A stretch of DNA of 64,000 nt, taken from contig OX465283.1 in assembly GCA_949987705.1 (NCBI GenBank), positions 76,641,720 through 76,705,719 of the forward strand, given 5' to 3'. This document shows positions 55,373 through 64,000 of the stretch, piece after piece. Position 1 is the first letter of the stretch. Each line of letters begins with the position of its first letter. The notes under the pieces are model-generated. The model did not search any database. It was not told the origin of the DNA and worked only from the letters and a program-made list of their open reading frames with translations. This stretch comes from Thereva unica (lineage: Eukaryota; Arthropoda; Insecta; Diptera; Therevidae). A program made the translations under genes and the position numbers.

Positions 55373-55473
55373 GGTAGCACGTAAGTTGTTTCAGTCGACC
55401 TCTTCATAAAAAAATTCAAGTGAAATAAAATTTTTTGTATGATGAGGTCGATTGAAACCACTTACGTGCTACC
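55373..55473. repeat. Short hairpin element, 35-bp arms
   Basis: Arms 55373-55407 and 55439-55473 differ at about three positions (GGTAGCACGTAAGT..), 31-nt loop. Immediately left (55332-55370) is a tRNA-like or SINE-like fragment (TTTGGTGTAGTCGTTAAAT). Confidence 0.75.
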
Positions 55474-57060
55474 TCTGACCACCACCATTTTCTTATTAGA
55501 GCACAAAACGGTGGCAATGCTGTCCTTCCGCCCATCACTTTAGCCATGTAACGCTCTTTACTTTGAAATGTCTGTCAAAAAATTATTCTTCCGACGCAAT
55601 ATGGTTAAGGTATTGGGCTTAGTTGCCCGCGATTTGCGAACTTAGATAACCATATTCCTTACATTCTTTACTACGTAAAGACGCTTCACTTTCAGGCCGA
55701 ATCCTTCCATAGACCAGGGAGCTCCAGAAAGCTTCCAGCGATTGTTTCCTTATTAAAATTTTAAGTACTATAGATCCTTATTTTAGGCTTGAATTTTATT
55801 CCAATATTTAAATTCCGTATTCCTGCAATAATTAATAAACGGAGGTTTAAATGCTTTCTCTGTAACAAGTTTTGAAGTGTCCAACAATCGCCACCAATAC
55901 CACAGTCGTGCAATAAGTGGCACAGCAGCGCTTAAGAGGATTACACTCTTGTACTTGAACCAATTACACCGCCTGCAAACAATAAAAATCCTAGAGCACC
56001 TGGATATTCGGACTCAAAGGAAATTGCTTATCTAATAATCCTCAGCCAGCGTCACCAACACTTCAACATACACCAAGAACGTGCAAACCCGTATACATAA
56101 ATTCCGTGCTGCATAGCACACATTTCCATGGCAGCTCTTGGCCAGTCCTATTTTGTTTATTAACTTAATTCGATAAGAAAACCTTCCCGTAACCCTTTAT
56201 CTTTAAATATATTTTCTAAGAGTATTTTGGTCAATTTTTATAAATTGCCTTCCTTCCTTTGCCTCGTAGTAATACTCGTACAATTTTTTTGCTGTATCAA
56301 ATGGAATATAACTTTTTTTGAAATATTAAATGTCACAATCCATAAAAGATTAACGTATCTTAAAAAAATTTTCCTTTAGCATTTTTGTGAAGGAAAAACG
56401 AATTTCCCTCTTACCTTCATTAAAGAAAAGGGAACCCAAAAGGATACTATGATGAAACCATAATGATTTTTTCTCTTCTGCCCTGAAACCTTGAGGGATT
56501 ATTTGCTTCTGGTCTTTCTTGTTGATAAAAGATATTTTTTCTTCTTCTTCGTGTATTAAGATGCGATCGTAACATAAATTAAGGTTGTAAGTTTTTCGTA
56601 TTTGTGTGTGTGTGCGTTTCGGAAATATTTGTTTCAGTGCCATCATCTTTTAAGGAGGGAATAAAATATTCACAATTCTATACAAAATCTCATGCATATA
56701 TGTAAATATCTATCGCAGCAATAGCGCCGTTTAATGTTAAATAAGTTTTGTCAAAAATCTGGGATCAAGCTGCAATTTCGGAGGGTATATTGTTTGGGTC
56801 AGCGGTCAGGCGGGTCAGGTGGTCTCGACATAATATTTAGATATAATGTATTTGATTGTTGGTAATGACATTGACAGTAATAATGTATAGCCGTAAGATT
56901 TTATGCTTAGAAACAATACGTACGTCAGTGAAGAGTTTTTTTATCTTATACATTTTCCCGTGCGAATTGTCATTCATGAGATATTGCCGTTCTAAAGATT
57001 TAAAATACTCATTGGCACTCATTCGCGACTTGTATAGGTCATCAGACGTTCAATAAATCC
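55474..57060. other. Anonymous DNA
   Basis: Unassigned 98-codon minus frame at 56350-56646; nothing recognised. Confidence 0.35.
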
Positions 57061-57330
57061 TTTGTTGGACTACGTGACTAATATTTTCAGGATGTATTTC
57101 GAAAAAAAAAAATGTTTAGAGGGGGGCTATCCCACTATCCACTAATATCCAGAATGTTTGCGAGAAAAAAGGATTTTTTTTAAAAATTTACTTAAGCTTG
57201 AATATCTCCTAGACTAAATTTCGTAAAGCGACATCATTATGCTCATCTTTTAGGTAAATGTGTATTATTTTATTTAGCATAAAGATCAAAAGGTTGAGTG
57301 ACTTCATTCAGAAGATAAGTTGGTTCAAAA
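57061..57330 (+). repeat. Dispersed repeat D, copy 2
   Basis: See 51598-51880; same orientation and block order. Confidence 0.75.
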
Positions 57331-57358
57331 TATTACATTTTTCGTAAACAGCCTATAC

Positions 57359-57425
57359 CAGTGGCGGTTCCTCCTTGGAAGCAAAGGAAGCACTGCTTCC
57401 CTTGACCAAATAGGCAACTTTCTAA
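57359..57425 (+). mobile_element. Isolated hAT-type left end
   Basis: CAGTGGCGGTTCCTCCTTGG followed by self-complementary AGGAAGCACTGCTTCCC, a typical hAT terminus. No matching right end ending CCGCCACTG was found downstream, so the copy is truncated. Confidence 0.55.
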
Positions 57426-57499
57426 AAAGGTAAATTTAAATATATCAAGATTAATCACAAGAAAAATCTTAATATATTTCCTCCTCTGGAAACACTAAA

Positions 57500-57604
57500 G
57501 CCACGGTCATGATATGAGCGGCGAGCGGCAGAGTAACAATACTAAAGTGCCGCTCTCCGCTAAATCGAGTCGTTAAATTTTTCTGGTGCCGCTCTTACCG
57601 TGGC
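57500..57604. repeat. 105-bp foldback element
   Basis: GCCACGGTCATGATATGAGC at the left pairs with GCCGCTCTTACCGTGGC at the right, and inner GAGCGGCA/TGCCGCTC also pair, so nearly the whole segment folds. Noncoding. Confidence 0.7.
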
Positions 57605-58764
57605 CGAGAACTGATACAACATGGGGAAGCTGCAATATCTCCAGCTTATTTGGCCCAGAAAATCAATGTGAAAACTCCAACACATTCAATCTACTGAACA
57701 CACCCTCGCACAAATGTTTGCGTTCTTTGCGTTCCGAAGGTTACAAAAATACAGGTTGATATGTAAAACTTTAGCAAAAAAAAAATCAAAACGCCCTAGC
57801 GGCTAAACCGTTACGATTCCCCCCCCCCCCACACCCATACGATTTTTTGTTCATCTATCCAAGACCTATGCACAGCCGGCCGCTTTGTAAGTTTATGTGG
57901 GACACCCTGTATAGAGGCAAGAAAAAAGAGATCGAGGATTGGTGAAGTTTCTCTTTATATAATGTTGATTCTGCTTGGAAAACAGAGGGTTGTGTTGAAT
58001 ATAAGCTGATAACTTTACAGCTTCCATTATATTTTTTATGATTCTCTTTAAAGATGATTTAAAGCAAGACCCTCTCCCTTACAGGCCATGAAGTTCTCTC
58101 TTGAACTAATACAACCATAGCTGAAGTCAGTCCACAAATCTGACATTTGGTTAGAATAAACATGGCGCGGAATAAGTTCGGGACCGTTTTGGTTATAGTT
58201 TTGCAGTAAAAAGTGGTAAAATATTATATTTTATTACTTTTAACTGCACATAGATTAGTTCGTTAGTGATTAAAAAAAAAAAAAGTGATTAAGTATCTTT
58301 AAAGGGTGTTCATTGTTATCCTGATCATTTCTTGTTACATTCGCGGTGTTTTTTCGTTGTTTATTTAGGAAAAAAATGTTGAATATTTAATGTTTTGCGT
58401 GGTGATAGAATTAAAAGTCATACATTAATTATTACTAAAACTAAAATATTGAATTATAATTTGTCAAAACAATATTTATTTACGCCAACCAAAACCATTC
58501 AAATAAATACCTCTTTTGGCTCAACATATACGAGTTTAACGAGCTACAACTATACTTGGTAATATTTATCAAAATTTGTTAATAGTCAATAAATATTGTT
58601 AGACAGGCACCAACTCAATACATTTAGTTAATAAAACCAAACTCTTTTCTCAGTGTAATAAAGACTCTACAACGGCGATCCAATTCCATCTATTGGCACC
58701 GTTAATGGCCCCAAAAGCAAATAAAATTCGATTAGACTCTACGGGTAAATTAGCCTTTTGGAAC
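57605..58764. other. Anonymous DNA upstream of the host gene
   Basis: GTGGGACACCCTGTATA at ~57897 resembles a common insect transposon terminus, partner not found. 58610-58660 shares AAACTCTTTTCTCAGTGTA with 60335-60353. Confidence 0.4.
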
Positions 58765-59536
58765 CGACGCACATACGTCAATATTCCACATTTACGCGGC
58801 CAAAATTGAATTTTAAAAACTTACGGTAAACACATAAAATAGCACATGCAGAGCTAGAAGACTGTTCCAAGAATCCTAACTGACCCCCACCACCTACCTA
58901 GGACACACCCCGACCGCATTCAGGTAGTCGGTACTTGACCGTCAACCCGTGCGCTCGTTTTTGCTGCTTAAAGTTACAAACACAACAAAAGTGACAACAT
59001 TAATATTTTTTTTTCTGTGTCAGTTATTGAAGTGAAAGTGATGGATTCCAATAACACAGGTATGGATCTTTATTTTTATTATTATTTACTTACCCAAAAT
59101 GCTCTATTCGAATAATTTGGGGATTTCAAACACATGGGTTGTTTTAAGACAAAGGTCAATTTGTTGTATTTCTCGATGAGATACGATCATCATTCTTTTT
59201 TTATTTGAAACTACAATCCTTTGACTAAAAGAAAATACAAAAACCAGTTGCGGAAGAGTGCGGATGACAAAACGGGGGACCTTTTATACCATTAAGATTT
59301 TATATGAAAAAATAACCATTTTTTTTATTTTGTGTGTATTTATTTTGATTGAATACATTTTTTACCTTAATTTATGTTTTTTGTACCTTAATTTATGATT
59401 TTTTACCTTAATTTACAAAAAATTTAACTAAATAAAAACAAATAGTCTTATGAGATATTTAATATCATGTAGACGTGATATACGTAAACAAATAATTTTG
59501 GCCGCGTAAATGTAGAATATTGACGTATGTGCGACG
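58765..59536. repeat. 43-bp inverted repeats flanking the putative first exon
   Basis: 58765-58807 and 59494-59536 are inverse copies, 41 of 43 matching (CACATACGTCAATATTC, ACATTTACGCGGCCAAAATT). The start codon at 59041 lies between them. Confidence 0.85.
59041..59059 (+). CDS. Putative first coding exon of host gene
   Basis: ATG in a fair context (AAGTGATGG) gives MDSNNT plus one base, then a donor GT at 59060 (CAG|GTATGG, weak). Joined to the acceptor at 63801/63802 the frame continues openly (phase 1). An Inr-like TCAGTT at 59020-59025 lies just upstream, which would make the leader very short, so the true start may be further 5'. The exon is too short for independent proof; the case rests on frame continuity and the shared S/N-rich composition. 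Gene identity unknown. Confidence 0.5.
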
Positions 59537-60647
59537 ATAGCCGAATCAAGACAAGGCATCATTCTTCAAGTTAAAGTAAATTTCATTATTTGAAGTCGAA
59601 AAATCATTATATAGACACTCTTGTTAATTTTGATTATATTACAGATTCCTGGAGATATTGAAAAAATTGTCGATGAAAAAAGGAGTCGGATATTATTAGT
59701 AGAAGAGATTTGCAATAATGAATGATTTGCAATATTTATATCTATGTACCAGCATTTTATTCATATAAACTGTAATCGTTAAAATAAAAACACTGGCTAC
59801 TTTAATCAACTCTTTTTTTAATTATACCAACATTTTAATTAATATGCACAATTAATAGGTAAATTAGTCTTAACTGACAATCAATTAAAGTGAAATTATT
59901 CTATTATTAATCCTAATTCAAAATCGTTTTGTTAATAATAAACTATTACTTGAATTCAATTTTCAACAAGTTGAAAGAATCTACTAGATACTTGTTTCAA
60001 CGGAACATTTTTTTGATTCTCCCTCAGTAATGATTTATTTCAACTAGACAATGTATTTTCACAGCTTAATATATGTATGCTTGAATCAAATATCATCATT
60101 ATAATTATCAGTTTATGTTATGCCCACTCGATTTAATGATTATTTAATCAAACTAATAATTTTTTTAATTCAACAACGCTCGAAATAGTTGTTTGATAAC
60201 TGTAACCAAATACACATTTGTCCCAACTAGAAGGCTCAAATATATAATTTATTTTCTATAATCAAATATTTATTTCGCCATAAGCAACTATGCCGTTTGT
60301 TAACTATAACCAAATCTTGGTTGATAGAAAGAAACTCTTTTCTCAGTGTAGCCTTACCACCAAACCGTTAATGATAAAAGCAAATCGATGTATCGCCTAC
60401 TGTGCATTCTCGGTAACGCCTGCGACTGGAATCACGACGCCTTGAAGAACTTCGTCTTCAATTAAATTTTAACTGTCCACGACGCTATTTCCTCCCGCAG
60501 TTGTATGAAGGGAGCTTCGAGTGAGGAAGTAGCTGCGACCCCTGGTGCCACAGCCACATCTGCTATCTTATTCGCCATCTCTGCAAGCCTACCAATGTCT
60601 TTATACACGTTGGTTGCCAAAATCGCCTATATTTGCGGAGGAAGACG

Positions 60648-60767
60648 CTATGGGACCCAGGTAGGCTATCATATCAACTACCTGGTGTCCCATAGAAAAT
60701 AGTTTAATAGCAGGCTGGAGATATTTCCTTGTCTACTTTTAAGTAGGCGATGGAATATCTCCAGCCT
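60648..60767. repeat. Two adjacent hairpins
   Basis: CTATGGGAC.CCAGGTAG (60648-60664) pairs with CTACCTGG.GTCCCATAG (60678-60695), one bulge. AGGCTGGAGATATTTCC (60712-60728) pairs with GGAATATCTCCAGCCT (60752-60767), one bulge, loop containing CTACTT-TT-AAGTAG. Confidence 0.85.
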
Positions 60768-60840
60768 TATATAAAGTGAACAATTAGATTTTAAGTTCAG
60801 TTGCAATTAGCAACTCATCCAATGTATATATTGTAAATAA
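60768..60840 (+). promoter_or_regulatory. TATA/Inr core promoter with close polyA signal (LTR-like)
   Basis: TATATAAAG at 60768 and TTCAGTT with its A at 60799, a 31-nt spacing ideal for insect Pol II core promoters. AATAAA follows at ~60835. Promoter and polyA signal this close suggest a solo LTR (U3-R), perhaps with the two hairpins in U3; its ends are not defined. It points toward exon 2 of the host gene. Confidence 0.5.
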
Positions 60841-60871
60841 ATTAGATTTACTTGAATATACATTTTTTTAA

Positions 60872-60895
60872 TATTTAGTGGCCAACCACTAAATA
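60872..60895. repeat. Palindrome TATTTAGTGG-ccaa-CCACTAAATA
   Basis: Perfect 10-bp arms, 4-nt loop, just after the LTR-like unit. Confidence 0.85.
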
Positions 60896-61282
60896 TAGGT
60901 AGGCCACTACAACGCCGCATCCAAAACGTCTTCAAAACCTATGCAGAGATACCATTGGTTACCAACTCCCTCATTTAGATTAACAGCAGCGTTGGCTTCC
61001 TTCCTTCTAAGCAGATGTCACTAGCAGTTTATGCAATCGCTTTTGTTCCGAGTCCTGATACCCAACAAGAATGTGCCTCTTGATATCAGCATACTTTCCT
61101 ACTTCAAGGGAGTTATGAATGCCGCCTCGAACCTTAGTGAGGATGTCTGAGTATAATATTGCTTATTATCCTAAGTTATTCCACTCATGTGGAACTAGGC
61201 CTCCAACTGAATAAACCACAAATCTGGACTTACACACCACTACTTCGCAACTCGTGAACGAAGGTACTTACTCCAAAAAGTA

Positions 61283-62130
61283 AGTGAGTAAACCTGGAAA
61301 AATCGTCAATGTAATGACTTGTCTCGCCGCCTTTCTGTTACCGACTGACTGGAAAAAGAGGTTGTGCAGGTCATGACGATGAGGATTTTTCTAAGTTTCA
61401 TCCCTGAAAAACTACACTAAAAAGCTTCACTCTCAGAAGGTTTATAGTAATACATATTTGGAGTGTTTAAAATACACGCATTAAGTGTGTTAAATTTACA
61501 CACTTTTCGCGTGTTAAATTAACACATCTTAAACGCGTAAAAAGTAATTACTTGATTTTACAAGCGAAATGCGTTTTAAAATCGCACACTTGGGTTTGCA
61601 GAGTGGTAGGAGAGCGTACTATGCAGCTTTTGTGATTAAGCCTTTTTAGCCCTTTTTTGCTGAGAGTAAACCTAGAAAAATCGTCACCGTAATGTCTTAT
61701 CTCGCCGCCTTTCTATTAGGGATGGCCTCGTCCATATCTGAAATAAAAAGAATGGTTATTTTGTCATCGTATTTGTCAAGATATTAGGACTCTTTGTTCA
61801 TTCATGCTTTTGCTTCTTGATTATGTTCGTTGTTTCGCGTCATTGCACTAAATTCATGTCGTTCGGGTGAGAACGCTGCTCAATATGTTTAATTCTTGCC
61901 CATTAAATTCCCGACGTATTCATTCCAAAACTGGCGAAATGAAATTAACACACTACACACTTCATAAGCATGCAAAATCGGTTAACCATGTTAAAATAAT
62001 GCAGTTTAGGAATAACCCGTGTTAAAATAATGCGGATAAAAAGACATGCGTGTAAAAATCACGCACAAGTAGCGTGTAATATTTTTTTAAACACTAAAGA
62101 AATTGCAACGTTTCATGGTTTTACGTGTGT
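61283..62130. repeat. Rearranged copy of repeat C
   Basis: 61425-61610 matches the right half of element C (GTGTTTAAAA, TTAAACGCGTAAAAAGT, TTGGGTTTGCAG) and 61935-62130 its left half (ATTAACACACTACACA, AATGCGGATAAAAAGACATG), i.e. swapped order. Two direct copies of AGTAAACCT.GAAAAATCGTC.. (61286 and 61665) continue to CTCGCCGCCTTTCT. Confidence 0.75.
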
Positions 62131-62299
62131 AAACGTTAATCTATAATCAATGTTAAGTACTTGTCAGACTTAACCAAAGAGAACAAATTTTTCGGTAACT
62201 ACGGGATATTTCAGGATAAACCGCAATCCCTGAAACTGTTGGACGTAGAAAACAATTCCCCGTCAAAAAAGTGCTGATTCAAGGTTGGAAAAATTCGTG

Positions 62300-62880
62300 A
62301 TGTTTGAAAAGGGAAGCGTAATTTTTGCACGATTTTTAAAGAGTGTCGGATTTTGACAAGTGGTGTTTTGTTGGAAAGCTATCGCTGGGCAGAATCTAAA
62401 AAAGATCACTTCGTTGAGAACGGGTCTCATTCCATCGAGTTTATTAGATATTAGCAAAACTTGACCAGCTTTTTCATTTAAACAAAAAAAGGCCCGACCG
62501 AGGGTTATAAAAAATTTTTCAGGGCATTTTATCGTTAATATTTATTTTTCGGCATCTCAAAGAAGTCGATATAGTTTTTGGTTCGCGCGGTATCGTGTAG
62601 GTACAAAAATCACGAACCTCGTTTAAAAGCACGGTTCCACCGAATTTTATGAAAATCTTTTCATATTTTCGTTAGTACTCTTCGAACGGCAGCTCAACTA
62701 AGTCGATATCTTTTATGGCTCGTGCGATATCGTGCATGTACAAAAATTACTTATGTCGTTTAAACCAAAAAACGGCTCGACCAAATTTCATAAAATCTTT
62801 TTGGATAATATTTCCGTTTATACGCTTCGAACAATACCTCAACGAAGTCGGTACCTTTTTTGGTTGACATCATACGAAAG
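62300..62880 (+). repeat. Dispersed repeat with ~150-bp tandem units, copy 2
   Basis: Same head (GAAAGCTATCGCTG.GCAGAAT, CTCATTCCATCGAGTTTATT) and units (AAGTCGATATC, GTGCGATATCGTGCA) as 13632-14430; about three units, more decayed. Confidence 0.85.
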
Positions 62881-62938
62881 CATACACACACGTACACACA
62901 CATACACACACGTACACATACACCAACATACACACATA
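62880..62938 (+). repeat. CA-rich microsatellite
   Basis: ACACACGTACACACACATAC-type interrupted CA repeat. Confidence 0.9.
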
Positions 62939-63034
62939 ATTCTCAAATTTTTGCTTAAAACGCTATATGAAAATTCGTTGAAAATTTCGAATTCGATATC
63001 CCTATATACTGGGAAGTTAATAATAAACGGGACC

Positions 63035-63252
63035 TATTCTGTCCGTAAAATTTTATCATTTTATGTTATGAAAAATTAAATGAGATCAAAGTAGTTCGAA
63101 AAATTTCCTAAAAAAGCGATTTTTTGTCATTTCATAAAATACCTACAATAATTATTGCACAGGTATTTTATGAAAATGACAATTTTTTCGCATTACTTTG
63201 ATCTTATTTAATTTTTCATAACATAAAATGATAAAATTTTACGGACAGAATA
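63035..63252. repeat. 218-bp hairpin near exon 2
   Basis: Left arm 63035-63144 and right arm 63161-63252 are inverse copies. The outer ~60 bp are almost perfect (TATTCTGTCCGTAAAATTTT...), the middle has an ~18-nt asymmetric bulge, and the inner stem is CATAAAATACCT/AGGTATTTTATG. The 16-nt loop contains the palindrome CAATAATTATTG. Confidence 0.9.
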
Positions 63253-63801
63253 AGCCCTAATATAAAGGGTATAAAAAAAGAGTAGTTATATGATAACTTG
63301 CACTTCAAAATTTTTATATGAACAATTTCCTACCATTTTGCTCTAACAAACACTCATTTGACCTGTCACTCCTATATTACGTAACAAGATTCTCATAATT
63401 GCTGGTGTTATACTTCAACTTTCTAAATAGTCGAATAAACAGGGCACATTTAGAATTTTTAGTTAATATTAATGTGTCAAAAACCCTATCGATTTTGTTG
63501 TGCAATGTTCCACAATAAATATTTTGCCATTTTCAACAAAAGCTATCACATCTTTATATGTTGGTTATATGTTAAAGCCTTTATAGGAAGGTTCAGATAT
63601 TGATTTTATTCTGGTTGAAAATCTGGTGAAAACTGATAAATTATCCAAAATTGACGCTCTTAATCTCTAAAGTGTTTAGTTAAAGGCTTATCTTATGGTT
63701 ATGGGATTTACTTGCAGGATAGGTCGTATGCAATAGATGAAAAAATAATAAAATAATTCTAATATTATTTACTAATTTTCGTATTTTTTTTTCTTTTTCA
63801 G

Positions 63802-64000
63802 GAGTAAGTACAAATACAAATTATCAAACACAACAACAAGCTGCCAACAATGCAGAATTGCAGCAACCACCATCAAGTATATCAAACAATTTCAATCCAA
63901 CTCCCTCGACGTCTGCAAATTATCCCAGTGGTGCTAAATCATCGACATCGATACCAAGGCCTCTGCAAAATGTAAATATCCGGGCTAATTCAAAGTCCAT
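63802..64000 (+). CDS. Host gene exon 2 (partial, continues past window)
   Basis: After the acceptor AG at 63800-63801 the phase-1 frame is open to the window end, about 66 codons, with N/Q/S/T/P-rich sequence (NYQTQQQAANNAELQQPPSS, STSANYPSG, STSIPRPLQNVNIRANSKS). The composition shifts sharply from the AT-rich intron to codon-like CAA/CCA/ACA usage. Low-complexity N-termini like this are common in fly regulatory proteins, but I cannot name the gene. No domain is seen yet. Confidence 0.6.

Larger units (their letters stand above)
59060..63801 (+). other. Putative 4742-bp intron, repeat-rich
   Basis: Donor GTATGG at 59060; acceptor preceded by a strong pyrimidine run (TTTTTTTTCTTTTTCAG) ending at 63801. 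Contents: AT-rich 59540-60355 (MITE-like, TTGAATCAA motifs), promoter-like unit 60648-60860, repeat C pieces 61283-62130, repeat copy 62300-62880, microsatellite and a 218-bp hairpin. Confidence 0.55.

Noticed and set aside
56350..56646. 98-codon minus-strand frame as host gene
   Set aside because: No recognised domain, low-complexity lysine-rich composition, AT-rich context, no splice or promoter support.
57359..58700. A full hAT element starting at 57359
   Set aside because: No complementary right end or second GCCTATAC was found downstream.
60505..60702. 65-codon frame in the intron as a small gene
   Set aside because: Runs into the hairpin and the LTR-like unit; no similarity recognised.

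Overview
The window looks like AT-rich intergenic and intronic DNA of an insect, most likely a dipteran. Supporting this are a Ty3/gypsy element with Inr-like TCAGTT sites, RTE- and Jockey/R1-like retrotransposon debris, hAT elements, a Helitron, a tRNA-derived SINE, and an N/Q/S/T-rich protein start of the kind common in flies. The species assignment is inference. No bacterial-type gene organisation is present. The only convincing host gene is at the right edge: a short first coding exon (59041-59059) and the start of a second exon (63802 to the window end), separated by a 4.7-kb intron full of repeats.

Layout. 1-~8240: a largely intact Ty3/gypsy retrotransposon (5' LTR lies outside), with gag, pol in the -1 frame after a GGGAAAC heptamer, a polypurine tract, and a long 3' LTR carrying a 157-bp higher-order minisatellite. 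8746-10816: a 2.07-kb unit bounded by 158-bp inverted repeats that carries a decayed gene of an acidic-motif (PIN/XPG-like?) plus cysteine-rich CXC family. This is the most unusual element here. 12-16 kb: a LINE remnant, ~150-bp tandem repeats and two small inverted-repeat elements. 18.6-19.2 kb: a 648-bp terminal-inverted-repeat element packed with GTAACTG motifs. 19.8-22.3 kb: a hAT element with perfect 8-bp target duplication containing an inverted-repeat element, which contains a second hAT, which contains LINE debris. 22.8-23.6 kb: PIF/Harbinger transposase remnant. 24.85-29.79 kb: a 4.94-kb hAT with perfect target duplication that hosts a complete Helitron (25633-28276, minus strand) with a recognisable helicase remnant.

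29.8-46.4 kb: a SINE, several broken non-LTR retrotransposons (R1/LOA-like, RTE-like, Jockey/CR1-like), one with a twin-priming-type inversion, a composite element with ~270-bp almost identical inverted arms, and a hAT transposase C-terminus. 46.8-48.2 kb: a fourth hAT with 8-bp target duplication. 48-58 kb: mostly anonymous DNA with small inverted repeats, a 44-bp tandem array, a second SINE copy and a LINE tail. 58.7-64 kb: the host gene start, whose first exon sits between 43-bp inverted repeats and whose intron holds a TATA/Inr promoter-like unit and a 218-bp hairpin.

The region behaves as a nest for transposable elements. Most coding remnants are broken; only the gypsy gag and pol are full-length open frames. 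Assignments rest on motifs read by eye; no database search was possible.
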